Origin: Gemmata massiliana | GTDB taxonomy: Bacteria; Planctomycetota; Planctomycetia; Gemmatales; Gemmataceae | Length of the DNA stretch: 64,000 bases | Direction: 5' to 3' | Assembly: GCA_000531095.1 (NCBI GenBank) | Contig: HG799462.1 | Location: 166,267-230,266, forward strand | In this document: piece by piece, positions 51,628 to 60,995 of the stretch | Layout: the number at the start of each line of letters is the position of its first letter | Position numbering within the stretch: the first letter of the stretch is position 1 | Translations under genes and position numbers: made by a program | The notes under the pieces: generated by a model | What the model was told of the DNA's origin: nothing | Seen by the model: only the letters and a program-made list of their open reading frames with translations | Databases searched by the model: none

Positions 51628-52575
51628 TTACTTACCCCCCAATCCGAACCCCAGCAGCTCGATTTCAAACACGAGTGTTGAATTGGCTGGAATTGCGCCT
51701 TTCGCCTGCATACCGTAGCCCAAACTGGCCGGGATTACTAGCTTGCGAACGCCTCCCACTTTCATTCCCGGGACGCCCTGCTGCCAACCCTGAACCAGTT
51801 CGCCGAGAGACATATTCAAAGGGCCTTTACCCTCTAACCAACTGGAATCAAACGGCTTTCCGCCGGTTGTAAGCCAACCGGTGTAATCCATCACCACACG
51901 TGCCCCTTCGGGGCATTCCGGGCCGTCCCCAACCTTGAGGTCGCGGCACTTCAAACCATCTTTGCCGATCGGCTTTAAGTTCGGGTCATCGGCGCCGGGT
52001 TCGGTTCCGTCACTCAGTTTGGTGAGGTCCGTCGGAGCGGGGTACCGGCGCGCGCGGGGCGGCGGAGAAGACGAGAGCAACTCGACCTCGAAGACGAGCG
52101 TGCTGTTGGCCGGGATCTTCCCCTTCGATTGTTTCCCGTAGCCCTTATCTGGCGCGATGACCAGCTTGCGAATCCCCCCCGGCTTCATTCCGGGAATGCC
52201 CTCTTGCCACCCGGCAATCAGCTCTTTGAGTGGGAACGTCGCGGGCTGCCCGCGTTCTTTACTGCTGTCGAACACGGTTCCGTCGGGAACCCACCCCGTG
52301 TAATGGATTTTCACATCGGCACCGGGCTGGCACTCGTCCCCCGCTCCGACTTTCAGGTCGCGGTACTTAACACCCGCGCTGATCTCCTTCAGGTCGGGGT
52401 CTTCGACAGAGCCGTTCGAGCCGTCGGACATGTTCTTCGGCGCGGCGGCATCGGAGACGAACACCACCAGTCCCACGAGGATCACGATCGCCGCGATCGC
52501 GAGGGCCGGCACGAGGATCTGCTTGATCTTCTGTTTGTCCAGTCCGTCGGGCTGGGTCTTACCGGGTTCCGCCAT
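51628..52575 (-). CDS. Membrane-anchored FKBP-type peptidyl-prolyl isomerase with two FKBP domains
   Basis: A 315-residue protein with an N-terminal membrane anchor (about residues 16-42, ILVPALAIAAIVILVGLVVF) and two FKBP domains outside. Domain 1 (about 65-165) contains DVKIHYTGWVPDGTVFDSSK and GIPGMKPGGIRKLVIAPDKG and ends IPANSTLVFEVELLS; domain 2 (about 205-312) contains ARVVMDYTGWLTTGGKPFDS and GVPGMKVGGVRKLVIPASLG and ends IPANSTLVFEIELLG. Active-site aromatic and FD residues are conserved in both. FKBP proteins of this type assist folding of exported proteins. Convergent with kdgK. Confidence 0.93.
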   Translation of the reverse strand: MAEPGKTQPDGLDKQKIKQILVPALAIAAIVILVGLVVFVSDAAAPKNMSDGSNGSVEDPDLKEISAGVKYRDLKVGAGDECQPGADVKIHYTGWVPDGTVFDSSKERGQPATFPLKELIAGWQEGIPGMKPGGIRKLVIAPDKGYGKQSKGKIPANSTLVFEVELLSSSPPPRARRYPAPTDLTKLSDGTEPGADDPNLKPIGKDGLKCRDLKVGDGPECPEGARVVMDYTGWLTTGGKPFDSSWLEGKGPLNMSLGELVQGWQQGVPGMKVGGVRKLVIPASLGYGMQAKGAIPANSTLVFEIELLGFGLGGK

Positions 52576-52671
52576 TGAGTGACTCCGAGCGTGATTGAGG
52601 AAGATGGAAGTTGTTATAGGGCGGCCCGCCGGAATAGGATCATCCCCACTGTTTCCTCACGAGGGATACCC

Positions 52672-53553
52672 ATGCGCGTGTTTGTCGTTGCCGCGATCGT
52701 CGCGGGCGCTTGCCTCACCACGAGCGCGAGCCGGCCCGGGCGCGCCGAAGATAAGAAGGACGAGAAGAATGATAAGGAGCTAGCCAAACTGCTCGACGAT
52801 ATTGAAACCGCGATGAAAGCGCAAAAGTACGCGGACGTGATTCCGCTCGCGAAGAAGGTCGCCGAACTCGACCCCAAGAACCCCGCGGCCCCGTTCGCCG
52901 CGGCTACCGCGCACACGCAACTCCGCCAGAACGCGGAGGCCGTTAAAGCGTGGACGAAGCTCCTGGCGCTGGAACCGAAAGCCGTCCGCGCCTACGACTC
53001 GCGGGGCGACGCGCAACTGAAACTCGGGAACTTCAAGGAGGCTCTTGCGGACTTCGACGAGTACCTCAAAACGGACCCGAAGTTCGGCCCGGACCACTGG
53101 CGCCGCGGCATCGCGCTCTACTACGCGGGTCGCTTTAAGGACGGCGTGGACCAGTTCGAGCAGCACCGCACGGTGAACGGCGAGGACGTCGAGAATTCCG
53201 TGTGGCACTACCTCTGCAACGCCCGGGCGACCACGCCCAAGAAGGCGAGAGAGAACCTCATCCCGGTCACAAAGGACGCCCGCGTGCCGATGAAGCAGGT
53301 GCTCGAACTGTTCGCGGGGAAGATCAACCCGAAGGACGTGATCGACGCCGCCGAGAACGAAAAACTGAAGGGCGAAGCGCTCAAAGAAGCTCGGTTCTAC
53401 GCGAACCTCTACGTCGCTCTCTATTACGAGTCCGAGGGTGATACGAAGAAATGCCGCGAGCACTTGAAAGAAGCCGTTGAGAAGTACGAGATCAGTCACT
53501 ACATGTGGGACGTGGCCGCCGTTCACCTGAAGTTGCTGAAGGACAAGAAGTAA
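52672..53553 (+). CDS. Exported TPR protein, hypothetical
   Basis: A 293-residue protein with a signal peptide (MRVFVVAAIVAGACLTTSAS, cleavage near GRAED). A Lys/Asp-rich segment is followed by three tetratricopeptide repeats at about residues 40-140 (PLAKKVAELDPKNPAAPFAA, VKAWTKLLALEPKAVRAYDS, KEALADFDEYLKTDPKFGPD), then a helical C-terminal half ending MWDVAAVHLKLLKDKK. Likely periplasmic with a role in protein interactions; no specific function. The ATG at 52672 with GAGGG upstream is preferred over starts reaching 52579, which would overlap the promoter of the divergent FKBP gene. Confidence 0.8.
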   Translation: MRVFVVAAIVAGACLTTSASRPGRAEDKKDEKNDKELAKLLDDIETAMKAQKYADVIPLAKKVAELDPKNPAAPFAAATAHTQLRQNAEAVKAWTKLLALEPKAVRAYDSRGDAQLKLGNFKEALADFDEYLKTDPKFGPDHWRRGIALYYAGRFKDGVDQFEQHRTVNGEDVENSVWHYLCNARATTPKKARENLIPVTKDARVPMKQVLELFAGKINPKDVIDAAENEKLKGEALKEARFYANLYVALYYESEGDTKKCREHLKEAVEKYEISHYMWDVAAVHLKLLKDKK

Positions 53554-53556
53554 CCG

Positions 53557-53676
53557 GGTGAACCCCGCCCACAAGGGTGGTGGGCGAGTGAGCGAGCCTC
53601 CAGAGGCTCGCTCACAAAGGCAGGATGGGTGGCATCGTTGTAGTTTCACCCACCGCCCTTGTGGGCGGGGTTCACC
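53557..53676. repeat. 28-bp inverted repeat with a nested 13-bp hairpin
   Basis: Outer arms 53557-53584 and 53649-53676 pair with one mismatch. Inside, GTGAGCGAGCCTC (53588-53600) pairs perfectly with 53603-53615. It begins 4 bases after the TPR stop and lies just before the convergent MATE gene end. Confidence 0.85.
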
Positions 53677-53690
53677 AGCCACTGCCCATA

Positions 53691-55289
53691 CTACACCGGC
53701 TGTTCGCATTCCACGCCCGGTTCGATCACGCGCATCGACTTCCACTTCCCGCTACGGAACCGGAACCAGAAGCACGCGCTCATACCGAGAATGTGTAGCG
53801 TAGCGAACACCCAGCACCAGTACACGCTCCCACCCATGAACACCGTGATCGCGGTGGGGATCACCATCAACGGCCATGCAAGGGCGAACGTCAGTTTGGT
53901 GACGTATTTCGTGTCCCCGGCACCGCGGAGCGCGAACGCGAACGAAACATTGATTGCGTCCGCGACAGAAAACACCGCAACACACAGCAGGAGCGTCGGT
54001 ACGAGAGCGACGACCGCAGCAAACTTCTCCTGCTCCTCCGGCTTGTCCGGTCGGAACGGCTCGACCAAAAGACTCGGGATCGTAACGTAGGCGAGCGCAA
54101 TGAGACACATGTACCCGAACGCCCACTTCAGCCCGGTGTAGGTGCTCTTCTCCGCCAAGTCCGGGCGGTTCCCACCGAGACGTTGACCGACGAGAATGCA
54201 GATGGCTTGACCCATTCCCATCATCGGTAAGAACGCGATCATGTTCAGCCGGATCGTGAGCGTGGTGGCCCCGAGCGCCGCGAAACCGAGGTTCCCGACG
54301 AGTACCGTGAAGCAGTGGAACACCAGCACGTCCAGGAACACCTGCATCCCGGCCGGACCGCCGTAAATCATCAGCCGGCGGAACAGTTCCCGCTCCGGCT
54401 TCCACCCGGCGAGCGTGCCGAACTCGTCGCGATACTTCCTGCGGAGCATCAGCGCGAGCGCGAACAGGGCCGCGGCCCACGACCCGGCGACCGTGGCCCA
54501 CCCAGCGCCCTCGATCCCGAGTTCCGGGAACCCGAGCCGTCCGAAGATCAGAACCAGTGCAAGTGCAATGTTCACCGCGGTGCCGACGGCCTCAATGCCG
54601 AGTACGGTCCACGTCTGTCCCCGGCCGGAGAAGAACCCGTTGATGGCTCCCATTACGAGCATCGGCAGCGCGGCGAACGCCAAACACTTGAGGTAAGTGG
54701 CTTCCAGCGGTTGGATGTCCGCCGGGTGGCCGCTGACCGCAATGAGGAACGGGGCTGCCGGTACCATCACCAAAAACAGCAGGCCGGCAACGATCGCGAA
54801 GTGAATCCCCTGCCACACGGCCGCGCCGACGCGGTGGGGGCGCTTTGCCCCCGTGTATTGCGCGACGAACGTCGACGTGTACCCCGCGGTGACCTGTAGA
54901 AGCCCGAAGAACAACCAGTACCACATCACCGCGGGGAACGACGCGGCCATCTCCAGCGGGTCGTGCCACGACAGGAGCACGGTGTCCACGAACACCTGCA
55001 CCGTCATGAAGCTTTGGCTGACGATGAGCGGCAAAGCAAGTTTGAGAAGCTCCTTCGATCCGCCCGGAACTGCCGTGGGCGCGCCGGGCGAGTTCGATTC
55101 GGTCGCGAGCGTTTGACGCTCTGCCATAGCCACTTCACCGGCCTCATTCGCACCAACCGGCTCCGAATATGGGCTGGTCGGTACCCCGAGGTTCGGGGTC
55201 GGAACAACGGTCGGATCGATACCGACTTCGAGACGGGCGGCGGGTTGGGCACTTTCGGTCGGGGAGGGTTCAACCGGATTGATTCCCAT
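53691..55289 (-). CDS. MATE-family multidrug/metabolite efflux transporter
   Basis: A ~532-residue integral membrane protein. After an N-terminal hydrophilic extension of about 80 residues, twelve helices are visible, with the MATE core in LALPLIVSQSFMTVQVFVDT, YTSTFVAQYTGAKRPHRVGA, GAINGFFSGRGQTWTVLGIE and AICILVGQRLGGNRPDLAEK. MATE proteins export cationic drugs or metabolites using Na+ or H+ gradients. Start is uncertain: the first ATG in frame at 55349 would overlap the DUF1080 remnant at 55325-55710, so 55289 (MGINPVE) is preferred; MAERQTL further down is another option. Confidence 0.93.
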   Translation of the reverse strand: MGINPVEPSPTESAQPAARLEVGIDPTVVPTPNLGVPTSPYSEPVGANEAGEVAMAERQTLATESNSPGAPTAVPGGSKELLKLALPLIVSQSFMTVQVFVDTVLLSWHDPLEMAASFPAVMWYWLFFGLLQVTAGYTSTFVAQYTGAKRPHRVGAAVWQGIHFAIVAGLLFLVMVPAAPFLIAVSGHPADIQPLEATYLKCLAFAALPMLVMGAINGFFSGRGQTWTVLGIEAVGTAVNIALALVLIFGRLGFPELGIEGAGWATVAGSWAAALFALALMLRRKYRDEFGTLAGWKPERELFRRLMIYGGPAGMQVFLDVLVFHCFTVLVGNLGFAALGATTLTIRLNMIAFLPMMGMGQAICILVGQRLGGNRPDLAEKSTYTGLKWAFGYMCLIALAYVTIPSLLVEPFRPDKPEEQEKFAAVVALVPTLLLCVAVFSVADAINVSFAFALRGAGDTKYVTKLTFALAWPLMVIPTAITVFMGGSVYWCWVFATLHILGMSACFWFRFRSGKWKSMRVIEPGVECEQPV

Positions 55290-55324
55290 ACGGTCCGTCG
55301 TCCTTGTTTTGGGGTCCGGGCGAA

Positions 55325-55710
55325 TCACTTGGCGAGCAACAGCAGACATTCCGAAACTGCACCGGGTGCCCGTGATCCTGAAGCGTGATCGGGCCGGGAT
55401 TGGCGGTATCTCCGCCGACCGGTTGTCACATTGTCGCTCGCCACGGGCGCGTCGTCGTGAATCTCGATTCCGTTATGAGACCCCGACACGCGAGCAGGTT
55501 CGGTCTTCTTGCCATTTTCAACGACCGGGACCGAAAATTCGATGTCGTAGGTCTGCCATACGGATCGGGGCGTTGACACGCACGGGCGTCAGAGGCATGA
55601 TGCTGCAAATCGTGCCGCAATCGTTCTTTCCGCTCTTCAGCCCGTAGGTACCGAGAATCTGTACCTCGTACCGTCTCTGCACTTACAAGCCAGAATTTCC
55701 CCGCCCTTGA
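55325..55710 (-). pseudogene. Decayed DUF1080-family gene (3' part)
   Basis: The minus strand shows family motifs in several frames: YEVQILGTYGLKSGKNDCGT near 55600-55670, then SVWQTYDIEFSVPVVENGKK and PARVSGSHNGIEIHDDAPVA, then in another frame GDTANPGPITLQDHGHPVQF followed by RNV. These are the ordered C-terminal blocks of DUF1080 (3-keto-disaccharide hydrolase) proteins, which are abundant in planctomycetes. At least three frameshifts break the sequence, so no product is expected. Confidence 0.8.
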
Positions 55711-56069
55711 ACTCGCCAAAACCTCACGAATCGGCGACCGCAGTGAACCCGGTTAGTTGAAGACAGGACGGGTGTGAGCGCGGACGCGCTTGATTGAGAG
55801 GTTCCGTGGAGAGCATCCAGGTATTGTATTGGAGGCGCCGCTCAACAATCCAACCCGCAACAGATCGATCTCTGATTGTAATCTCTTACCCGTGTCATTT
55901 CTTCTGTTCACCGAGATGTCATCTCTTCAAATCGCACGGGAATATTTCTCGCCTCGGGGCATCTCAATCTGTGAGGGGCAACGACGGGTGCGAGTTGCTC
56001 TCAACGACCGGTCAAATCAACTTCGCACCTATTACCATTCCACATCACAACGTGTTGAGGGTACGTTCC
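55711..56069. other. Intergenic region, about 360 bp, no gene
   Basis: AT-richer than average. A frame is open upstream of the lipoprotein gene but its composition and lack of a ribosome binding site argue against coding. Presumably contains the lipoprotein promoter. Confidence 0.55.
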
Positions 56070-56429
56070 ATGTTACGGACGTGCGTGATCTGCTGCGCGC
56101 TGGTCGGGGTTCTCAGTTTGGCGGTCGGGTGCAACCTGTCAAAAGAGACAAACTCCAAGCCGACAAAGAAGGAAGATGCGGTGGCCCTCTATAAATCGGA
56201 TCTGGACAAGGTTGAAAAGCAAATCAACGACCTGAAGACAAAGGCGGAGAAAGCTGCGGGTGAGGAGAAGACCAAACTGGAAGCAAAGTTGAAAGACGCC
56301 TCCACTAAGCGCGACGCGGCCAAAAAGAAGCTGGAAGAACTGGAGAAGGTTGCGTCCGACAAGTGGGAAGCCGTGAGCAAAGAAGCCAAGACCGCGGTCG
56401 AAGACCTGGAGAAATCGGTCAAGGAGTAA
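56070..56429 (+). CDS. Small lipoprotein with a charged coiled coil
   Basis: A 119-residue lipoprotein. The signal ends in LSLAVGC (acylated Cys21). After a short Asn/Ser/Lys linker, residues about 35-119 are a continuous Lys/Glu-rich amphipathic helix (DLDKVEKQINDLKTKAEKAA, KLEAKLKDASTKRDAAKKKL, LEELEKVASDKWEAVSKEAK), a long coiled coil. Architecture recalls Braun-type (Lpp) lipoproteins but without the C-terminal Lys attachment motif. The ATG at 56070 has GAGGG about nine bases upstream. A 16-bp near-palindrome follows the stop. Confidence 0.75.
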   Translation: MLRTCVICCALVGVLSLAVGCNLSKETNSKPTKKEDAVALYKSDLDKVEKQINDLKTKAEKAAGEEKTKLEAKLKDASTKRDAAKKKLEELEKVASDKWEAVSKEAKTAVEDLEKSVKE

Positions 56430-56441
56430 CCAGTTCGCCGC

Positions 56442-56474
56442 TCCATGACGATCGAGCCTCGGTCGTCATGGAGC
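56442..56474. terminator. 16-bp hairpin between convergent genes
   Basis: CTCCATGACGATCGAG (56442-56457) pairs with 56459-56474 with one mismatch and a 1-base loop. No T tract. It lies 12 bases after the lipoprotein stop and 90 bases before the convergent DUF1501 gene end. Confidence 0.6.
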
Positions 56475-56564
56475 ACTCAACGATCCACGTTGGTACCTGA
56501 AGGCGTGGCACCCATCCGAGTACGGGAGGCCCCAATCGCCCGCGAATACAGCATGCGAACCTGC

Positions 56565-57980
56565 TCAGGCGATCGCGTCCTTGATGACGTGCCCGAACAC
56601 GTCCGTGAGGCGGAAGTCGCGGCCCGCGTGCCGGTACGTCAGCTTCTCGTGATCGAAACCGAGCTGGTTCAGGATCGTGGCCTGCACGTCGTGGACGTGA
56701 ACGCCGCCCTCTGCCGGGTGGAACCCCAGTTCGTCCGTCTTGCCGAGCGTGGCGCCCGGCTTGATCCCGCCGCCCGCCATCCAAATCGTGAATGCCTGCG
56801 GGTGGTGGTCGCGCCCCAAACTGCGCCCGAGCACCGGGTTCGATTCCACCATAGGCGTGCGCCCGAACTCGCCGCCCCAAACGATCAGCGTGCTGTCGAG
56901 CAGCCCCTTGCGCTTCAGGTCGGCGACGAGCGCCGCGGACGCCTGATCGGTCGCCTTGCAGTTGTTGCGCAGGTTTCCGACCACGTCCGAATGCGCGTCC
57001 CAGCCTTCGTGGTAGATGGTGATGAAACGCACGCCGCGCTCCACCATCCGGCGCGCGAGCAGGCACGCACGGGCGAAACTCGGCTTGTCCGGGTCGGCGC
57101 CGTAGAGGTCGAGCACCTTCTTCGGCTCCTTCCGCAAGTCGGTGAGTTCCGGGGCGGCCGTCTGGAGCCGGCCGGCCATTTCATACGCCGCGGTACGAGT
57201 TGCGATCTCGGGATCGCCCACCGCGCCGAGCCGCTTCTTGTTCATTTCGGCCACGAGATCGAGCGTATCCTTCTGGAGCGCGGCATCGAACCCGGCGGGT
57301 GACGACACGTTCAGGATCGGGTCACCCTGATTGCGGAACCGCGTACCGGTGTAAATGGTCGGCAGGAACCCGCTGCTCCAGTTGGCCGCGCCGCCGCTGA
57401 TCCCGGCGCCGGTGGACATCACCACGAACGCGGGCAACTCCTTAGTCGCGCACCCGAGCGCGTACACCGCCCATGACCCGATGCTCGGCCGCCCCGGTTG
57501 CGAGAACCCGGTGTTGAAGAAGATTTGGGCCGGGGCGTGGTTGAATTGGTCCGTGTGGACGGCCTTCAGGAAGCACACGTCGTCGACCGTCTTCGCGAGG
57601 TGTGGCAGCATCTCGGACAGTTCCGCGCCGCACTTCCCGTGCTTGGCGAACTTGAATTGTGGCCCGAGAACCGCCGCATCCGGGCGAATGAATGCGTACC
57701 GCTGCCCCTTGATGACCTCGGGCGGGAGCGGCTTACCTTCGAGTTTGGCGAGCGCCGGCTTGTAGTCGAACAGGTCGAGCTGGCTCGGCGCGCCGGTCAT
57801 GAACAGGTGAATGACCGCCTTCGCCTTGCCCGGAAAGTGTGGCTCTTTCGGTGCGAGCGGATCGACGGCGCGCACGGGTTCTGCTCCGCGGGCGTTGCCC
57901 ACGAGCAACGACGCGAGCGCGGCCTTACCGAGCCCGTACCCGCAGTCGCGGAAGAAGTGCCGACGGGTGATCTCGATCAC
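56565..57980 (-). CDS. DUF1501 protein with a Tat-type signal
   Basis: A 471-residue sulfatase-fold-like DUF1501 protein. The N terminus RRHFFRDCGYGLGKAALAS is a twin-arginine-type export signal. Family motifs: IHLFMTGAPSQLDLFDYKPA, LPHLAKTVDDVCFLKAVHTD, RGVRFITIYHEGWDAHSDV, WGGEFGRTPMVESN and RDHHPQAFTIWMAGGGI. Start is a GTG at 57980, three bases after the stop of the upstream DUF1549/DUF1553 gene, with GGGAG seven bases upstream, so the pair is tightly coupled. Such pairs are characteristic of planctomycetes; their enzymatic role is not established. Confidence 0.92.
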   Translation of the reverse strand: MIEITRRHFFRDCGYGLGKAALASLLVGNARGAEPVRAVDPLAPKEPHFPGKAKAVIHLFMTGAPSQLDLFDYKPALAKLEGKPLPPEVIKGQRYAFIRPDAAVLGPQFKFAKHGKCGAELSEMLPHLAKTVDDVCFLKAVHTDQFNHAPAQIFFNTGFSQPGRPSIGSWAVYALGCATKELPAFVVMSTGAGISGGAANWSSGFLPTIYTGTRFRNQGDPILNVSSPAGFDAALQKDTLDLVAEMNKKRLGAVGDPEIATRTAAYEMAGRLQTAAPELTDLRKEPKKVLDLYGADPDKPSFARACLLARRMVERGVRFITIYHEGWDAHSDVVGNLRNNCKATDQASAALVADLKRKGLLDSTLIVWGGEFGRTPMVESNPVLGRSLGRDHHPQAFTIWMAGGGIKPGATLGKTDELGFHPAEGGVHVHDVQATILNQLGFDHEKLTYRHAGRDFRLTDVFGHVIKDAIA

Positions 57981-57983
57981 GAC

Positions 57984-60900
57984 TCACTCCCGGGTTACGA
58001 ATTCGTCGAAGTTCAGGACCGCCCGGGCCGTGGCGGTCCAGGCCGCACGCACCACAGCTTCTTGCGCGGTGCCAGCGACAGTCGCAGCGCGCTTCGGGTC
58101 ATCCGCGAACCGTGTGTATTGCGTCTCGTAGAACTTGGTCAGTAGCGCCAACTCTTCGGCGGTTGGTGGGCGCACGAGGCACAGCCGCACGAGGTACTGC
58201 ACCCGCTCGGTCGTCGAGCCGTTGTGTGCGGCCGCGCGCCGGCCGAGCGACTGCGCCACTTCGAGCAGTACCGCATCGTTCAGCATCGTGAGTGCTTGAA
58301 GAGCGGTGTTTGACACCTCGCGCCGAGCGGTGCAAGCTTCACCGCTGGGGGCGTCGAACGTGTTGGACATCGCATACGGGGCCGTGCGCTTGGTGAACGT
58401 GTATAGCCCGCGCCGGTACCGGTCCTCACCCTCGCTCACCTTCCAGGAGAGTTGACCGTATGTCCCCTCGGTCGTCACTCCCGGCGGTTGCGGCGGGAAC
58501 ACGCTCGGGCCGTACATTTTCGTCGAGAGCAACCCGGCGGCCGTCAGAGCCGAATCGCGGATCTGTTCCGCTTCGAGGCGCACCCGCGGGCCACGAGCCA
58601 GGAGCTTGTTCTCCGAGTCTTTTGTCAGCAATTCGGGCGTCACTTCGGACGCTTGCCGGTAGGTCGCGGACGTGACGATGAGCCGGTGCAGTTTCTTCAC
58701 GCTCCACCCGCTCTCGCGGAACTCCAGTGCGAGCCAGTCGAGCAGTTCCGGGTTCGTGGGGACTTCACCCTGGTACCCGAAATCGTCGAGCGTGCGGACA
58801 AGCCCGCGGCCGAAGAACGAGTGCCAGTGGCGGTTCACCGTGACTCGCGCGGTGAGTGGGTTCTCCGGTGCCATCAGCCACTTCGCAAACGTGAGCCGGT
58901 TCACTTCCGCGCCCTTCGGCAACGGCGGCAGCACCGTGGGGACACCGGGCCGTACTTCCTCCTTCGGTTCCAGGAACTCACCGCGGTGGTGGCGGAACGT
59001 CGGTCGTGGGTGGTCCGTCGGGCGCTCGCGCATCACGAGCGTCGTTGGGGGCACGGGAAGTTGCTTGCGGAGCGCATCAACCTCGTCGCGTGCGGACTTC
59101 AGTTCCGGCGCGATCGTGAGCCAGTGGCGGAACAGAGTGGCTCGTTCCGCGCGGGTGAGGGATTCCGCGGGGCGCGTGAAAAGCTCCTCCACTTCCGCGG
59201 GGAGGTCACGGGCCGCGACCGGACGGCTCTCGGTCGTCACCGCGAGGCGGAACCGACCGAGGCTGGCGGCGTAGTGGCGCTCGAAGAGGAGTTCGAGTTG
59301 TGCGCCCTTCGTCGTGAGTGGTTGCGCGAGGTTGAACACCGCGGATGAAGCGACTCCCGCACGTCCGCTTCCGGCCCAACCGGTGAACGGGTGGCCGTCC
59401 AGCGCCATTTTCGCGCCCAGGTTCGCGCGCACGTGCGATTCGGAGGCTCCGGAAATCGCCACCGGCTTTCCGTTTGCAGTGAGCGTGAATTCGCTCAGAA
59501 GGAAATCACCCTTCGGCCCCTCGTAGTACGCGCGGCCGGGGCCAGAATCGGGTAAACGGCTGTCTGGTAAGGCTTCGATCCGAATCGCCGTGATTCCAGC
59601 GGGCAGATCGTTGAGAGTGAGCGTGTACAAGTCGCGTTTCTGGGCATCACCGTTCGCGAATACGGAGCCGTCCGCTTGCAGCGTGAGTTTCGTCGGTGCG
59701 GCTTCCATCTTCGTCGGCCGCACCGTCGTCCACTTCACCGCTTGTTTGCGCCCCGCGGACACCCACTCATCGAACGCAGTCGCAAGTACTTCCGGGGTGA
59801 TTTTCTTGATCGCCTCCTCTTGTGTGACGCGGATCTTCGACTCAATTTCAGCCCGTTTCTTGGTCAGTTCCGGCGTCGGGATCGGGAGTTCCGGTTCGTC
59901 TGCGTTGTTCAGGAGCGCGAACAGGCGGAAGTATTCGGTGTGCGTGATCGGGTCGAACTTGTGCGTGTGACACTGCGCGCACCCGACGGTGAGCCCGAGC
60001 CACACAGTTCCCGTCACACTCGTGCGATCGGTGATCGCGTAGTAGCGGAACTCCTGCGGGTCGATGCCGCCTTCTTCGTTGAGCATCGTGTTGCGGTGGA
60101 ACCCGGTCGCAATCTGTGACGCGAGCGAAGGAGTAGTTCCCTTTTCACCCTTAAGCATGTCCCCCGCAAGTTGTTCGATCGTGAACTGGTCGAACGGCAC
60201 GTCGTCGTTGAGCGCGCGAATGACCCAATCGCGGTAGGGCCAAATGGAGCGCCCGCGGTCTTTCTCGTAGCCGTTGGTGTCCGCGTAGCGGGCGAGGTCG
60301 AGCCACTTTCGCGCCCAGCGCTCGCCGTAACGCGGCGACTTCAGCAGCGCATCGACCACCTTCTCGTAAGCGTTCGGCGCCCGATCCTTGACGAATGCGT
60401 CCACCTCTTCCGGCGTGGGCGGAATGCCAATCAGGTCGAGGTACACCCGGCGAATAAGTGTGTAACGGTCCGCTTCGGGCGACAGCGTCAGTCCCTCTTT
60501 TTGGAGGCGCGCTGCGACGAACGCATCAATGGGATTGCGGACGGTTACCTTCGCGTTTGTGATCTCGGGTACGGGAGGACGCTTCGGCGGCACGAAACTC
60601 CAGTGGGCCGCATACGGCGAACCAGCGGCGATCCACGCCTTCAGCGTCTGCTTCTCCTTGGCGGTGAGAGTAACCTTCGTCGACGGCGGGGGCATCACCT
60701 CGCCTTCGTCGGTCGTTTCGATGCGCCGGAGGAACTCGCTGTCGTTCGCTTTGCCGAGAGTGGCTTCCGCCCCCTCGCGCGTATCGAGCCGGAGTTTGGC
60801 CTTACGGCTCTTGTCGTCCGGACCGTGGCACTTGAAGCACCGTGCCGCCAGAATCGGCCGCACGTCGCGGTTGAAATCCGGCTGCGCGTTGGCGATTTCA

Positions 60901-60995
60901 GGAGCGGGTTTCGCGGGCGGATCGGCGAATGCCCCCGTCCCCGCGACTGCGCCGGCGAGCAAAACAAATACGAACGCGGGCCAGAAGGCCTTCAT
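57984..60995 (-). CDS. DUF1549/DUF1553 protein with planctomycete cytochrome c-like domain
   Basis: A 1,003-residue exported protein. After a signal peptide (FVFVLLAGAVAGTGAFA), the planctomycete cytochrome-C-like domain carries CFKCH (Cys53, Cys56, His57) in DVRPILAARCFKCHGPDDKS. DUF1549 follows (RNPIDAFVAARLQKEGLTLS, YGERWARKWLDLARYADTNG, GCAQCHTHKFDPITHTEYFR with a second CxxCH), then a beta-rich insert near residues 430-600, and DUF1553 in the last ~350 residues (NRLTFAKWLMAPENPLTARV, NRHWHSFFGRGLVRTLDDFG, LHRLIVTSATYRQAS). Expected to be periplasmic and to work with the adjacent DUF1501 protein. Start 60995 has GAGGCG upstream; the 26 extra residues to 61073 are excluded. Confidence 0.94.
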   Translation of the reverse strand: MKAFWPAFVFVLLAGAVAGTGAFADPPAKPAPEIANAQPDFNRDVRPILAARCFKCHGPDDKSRKAKLRLDTREGAEATLGKANDSEFLRRIETTDEGEVMPPPSTKVTLTAKEKQTLKAWIAAGSPYAAHWSFVPPKRPPVPEITNAKVTVRNPIDAFVAARLQKEGLTLSPEADRYTLIRRVYLDLIGIPPTPEEVDAFVKDRAPNAYEKVVDALLKSPRYGERWARKWLDLARYADTNGYEKDRGRSIWPYRDWVIRALNDDVPFDQFTIEQLAGDMLKGEKGTTPSLASQIATGFHRNTMLNEEGGIDPQEFRYYAITDRTSVTGTVWLGLTVGCAQCHTHKFDPITHTEYFRLFALLNNADEPELPIPTPELTKKRAEIESKIRVTQEEAIKKITPEVLATAFDEWVSAGRKQAVKWTTVRPTKMEAAPTKLTLQADGSVFANGDAQKRDLYTLTLNDLPAGITAIRIEALPDSRLPDSGPGRAYYEGPKGDFLLSEFTLTANGKPVAISGASESHVRANLGAKMALDGHPFTGWAGSGRAGVASSAVFNLAQPLTTKGAQLELLFERHYAASLGRFRLAVTTESRPVAARDLPAEVEELFTRPAESLTRAERATLFRHWLTIAPELKSARDEVDALRKQLPVPPTTLVMRERPTDHPRPTFRHHRGEFLEPKEEVRPGVPTVLPPLPKGAEVNRLTFAKWLMAPENPLTARVTVNRHWHSFFGRGLVRTLDDFGYQGEVPTNPELLDWLALEFRESGWSVKKLHRLIVTSATYRQASEVTPELLTKDSENKLLARGPRVRLEAEQIRDSALTAAGLLSTKMYGPSVFPPQPPGVTTEGTYGQLSWKVSEGEDRYRRGLYTFTKRTAPYAMSNTFDAPSGEACTARREVSNTALQALTMLNDAVLLEVAQSLGRRAAAHNGSTTERVQYLVRLCLVRPPTAEELALLTKFYETQYTRFADDPKRAATVAGTAQEAVVRAAWTATARAVLNFDEFVTRE

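Noticed and set aside
55794-56069. N-terminal extension of the small lipoprotein gene
   Set aside because: The extension would bury the lipoprotein signal and lacks a ribosome binding site; the ATG at 56070 has both.
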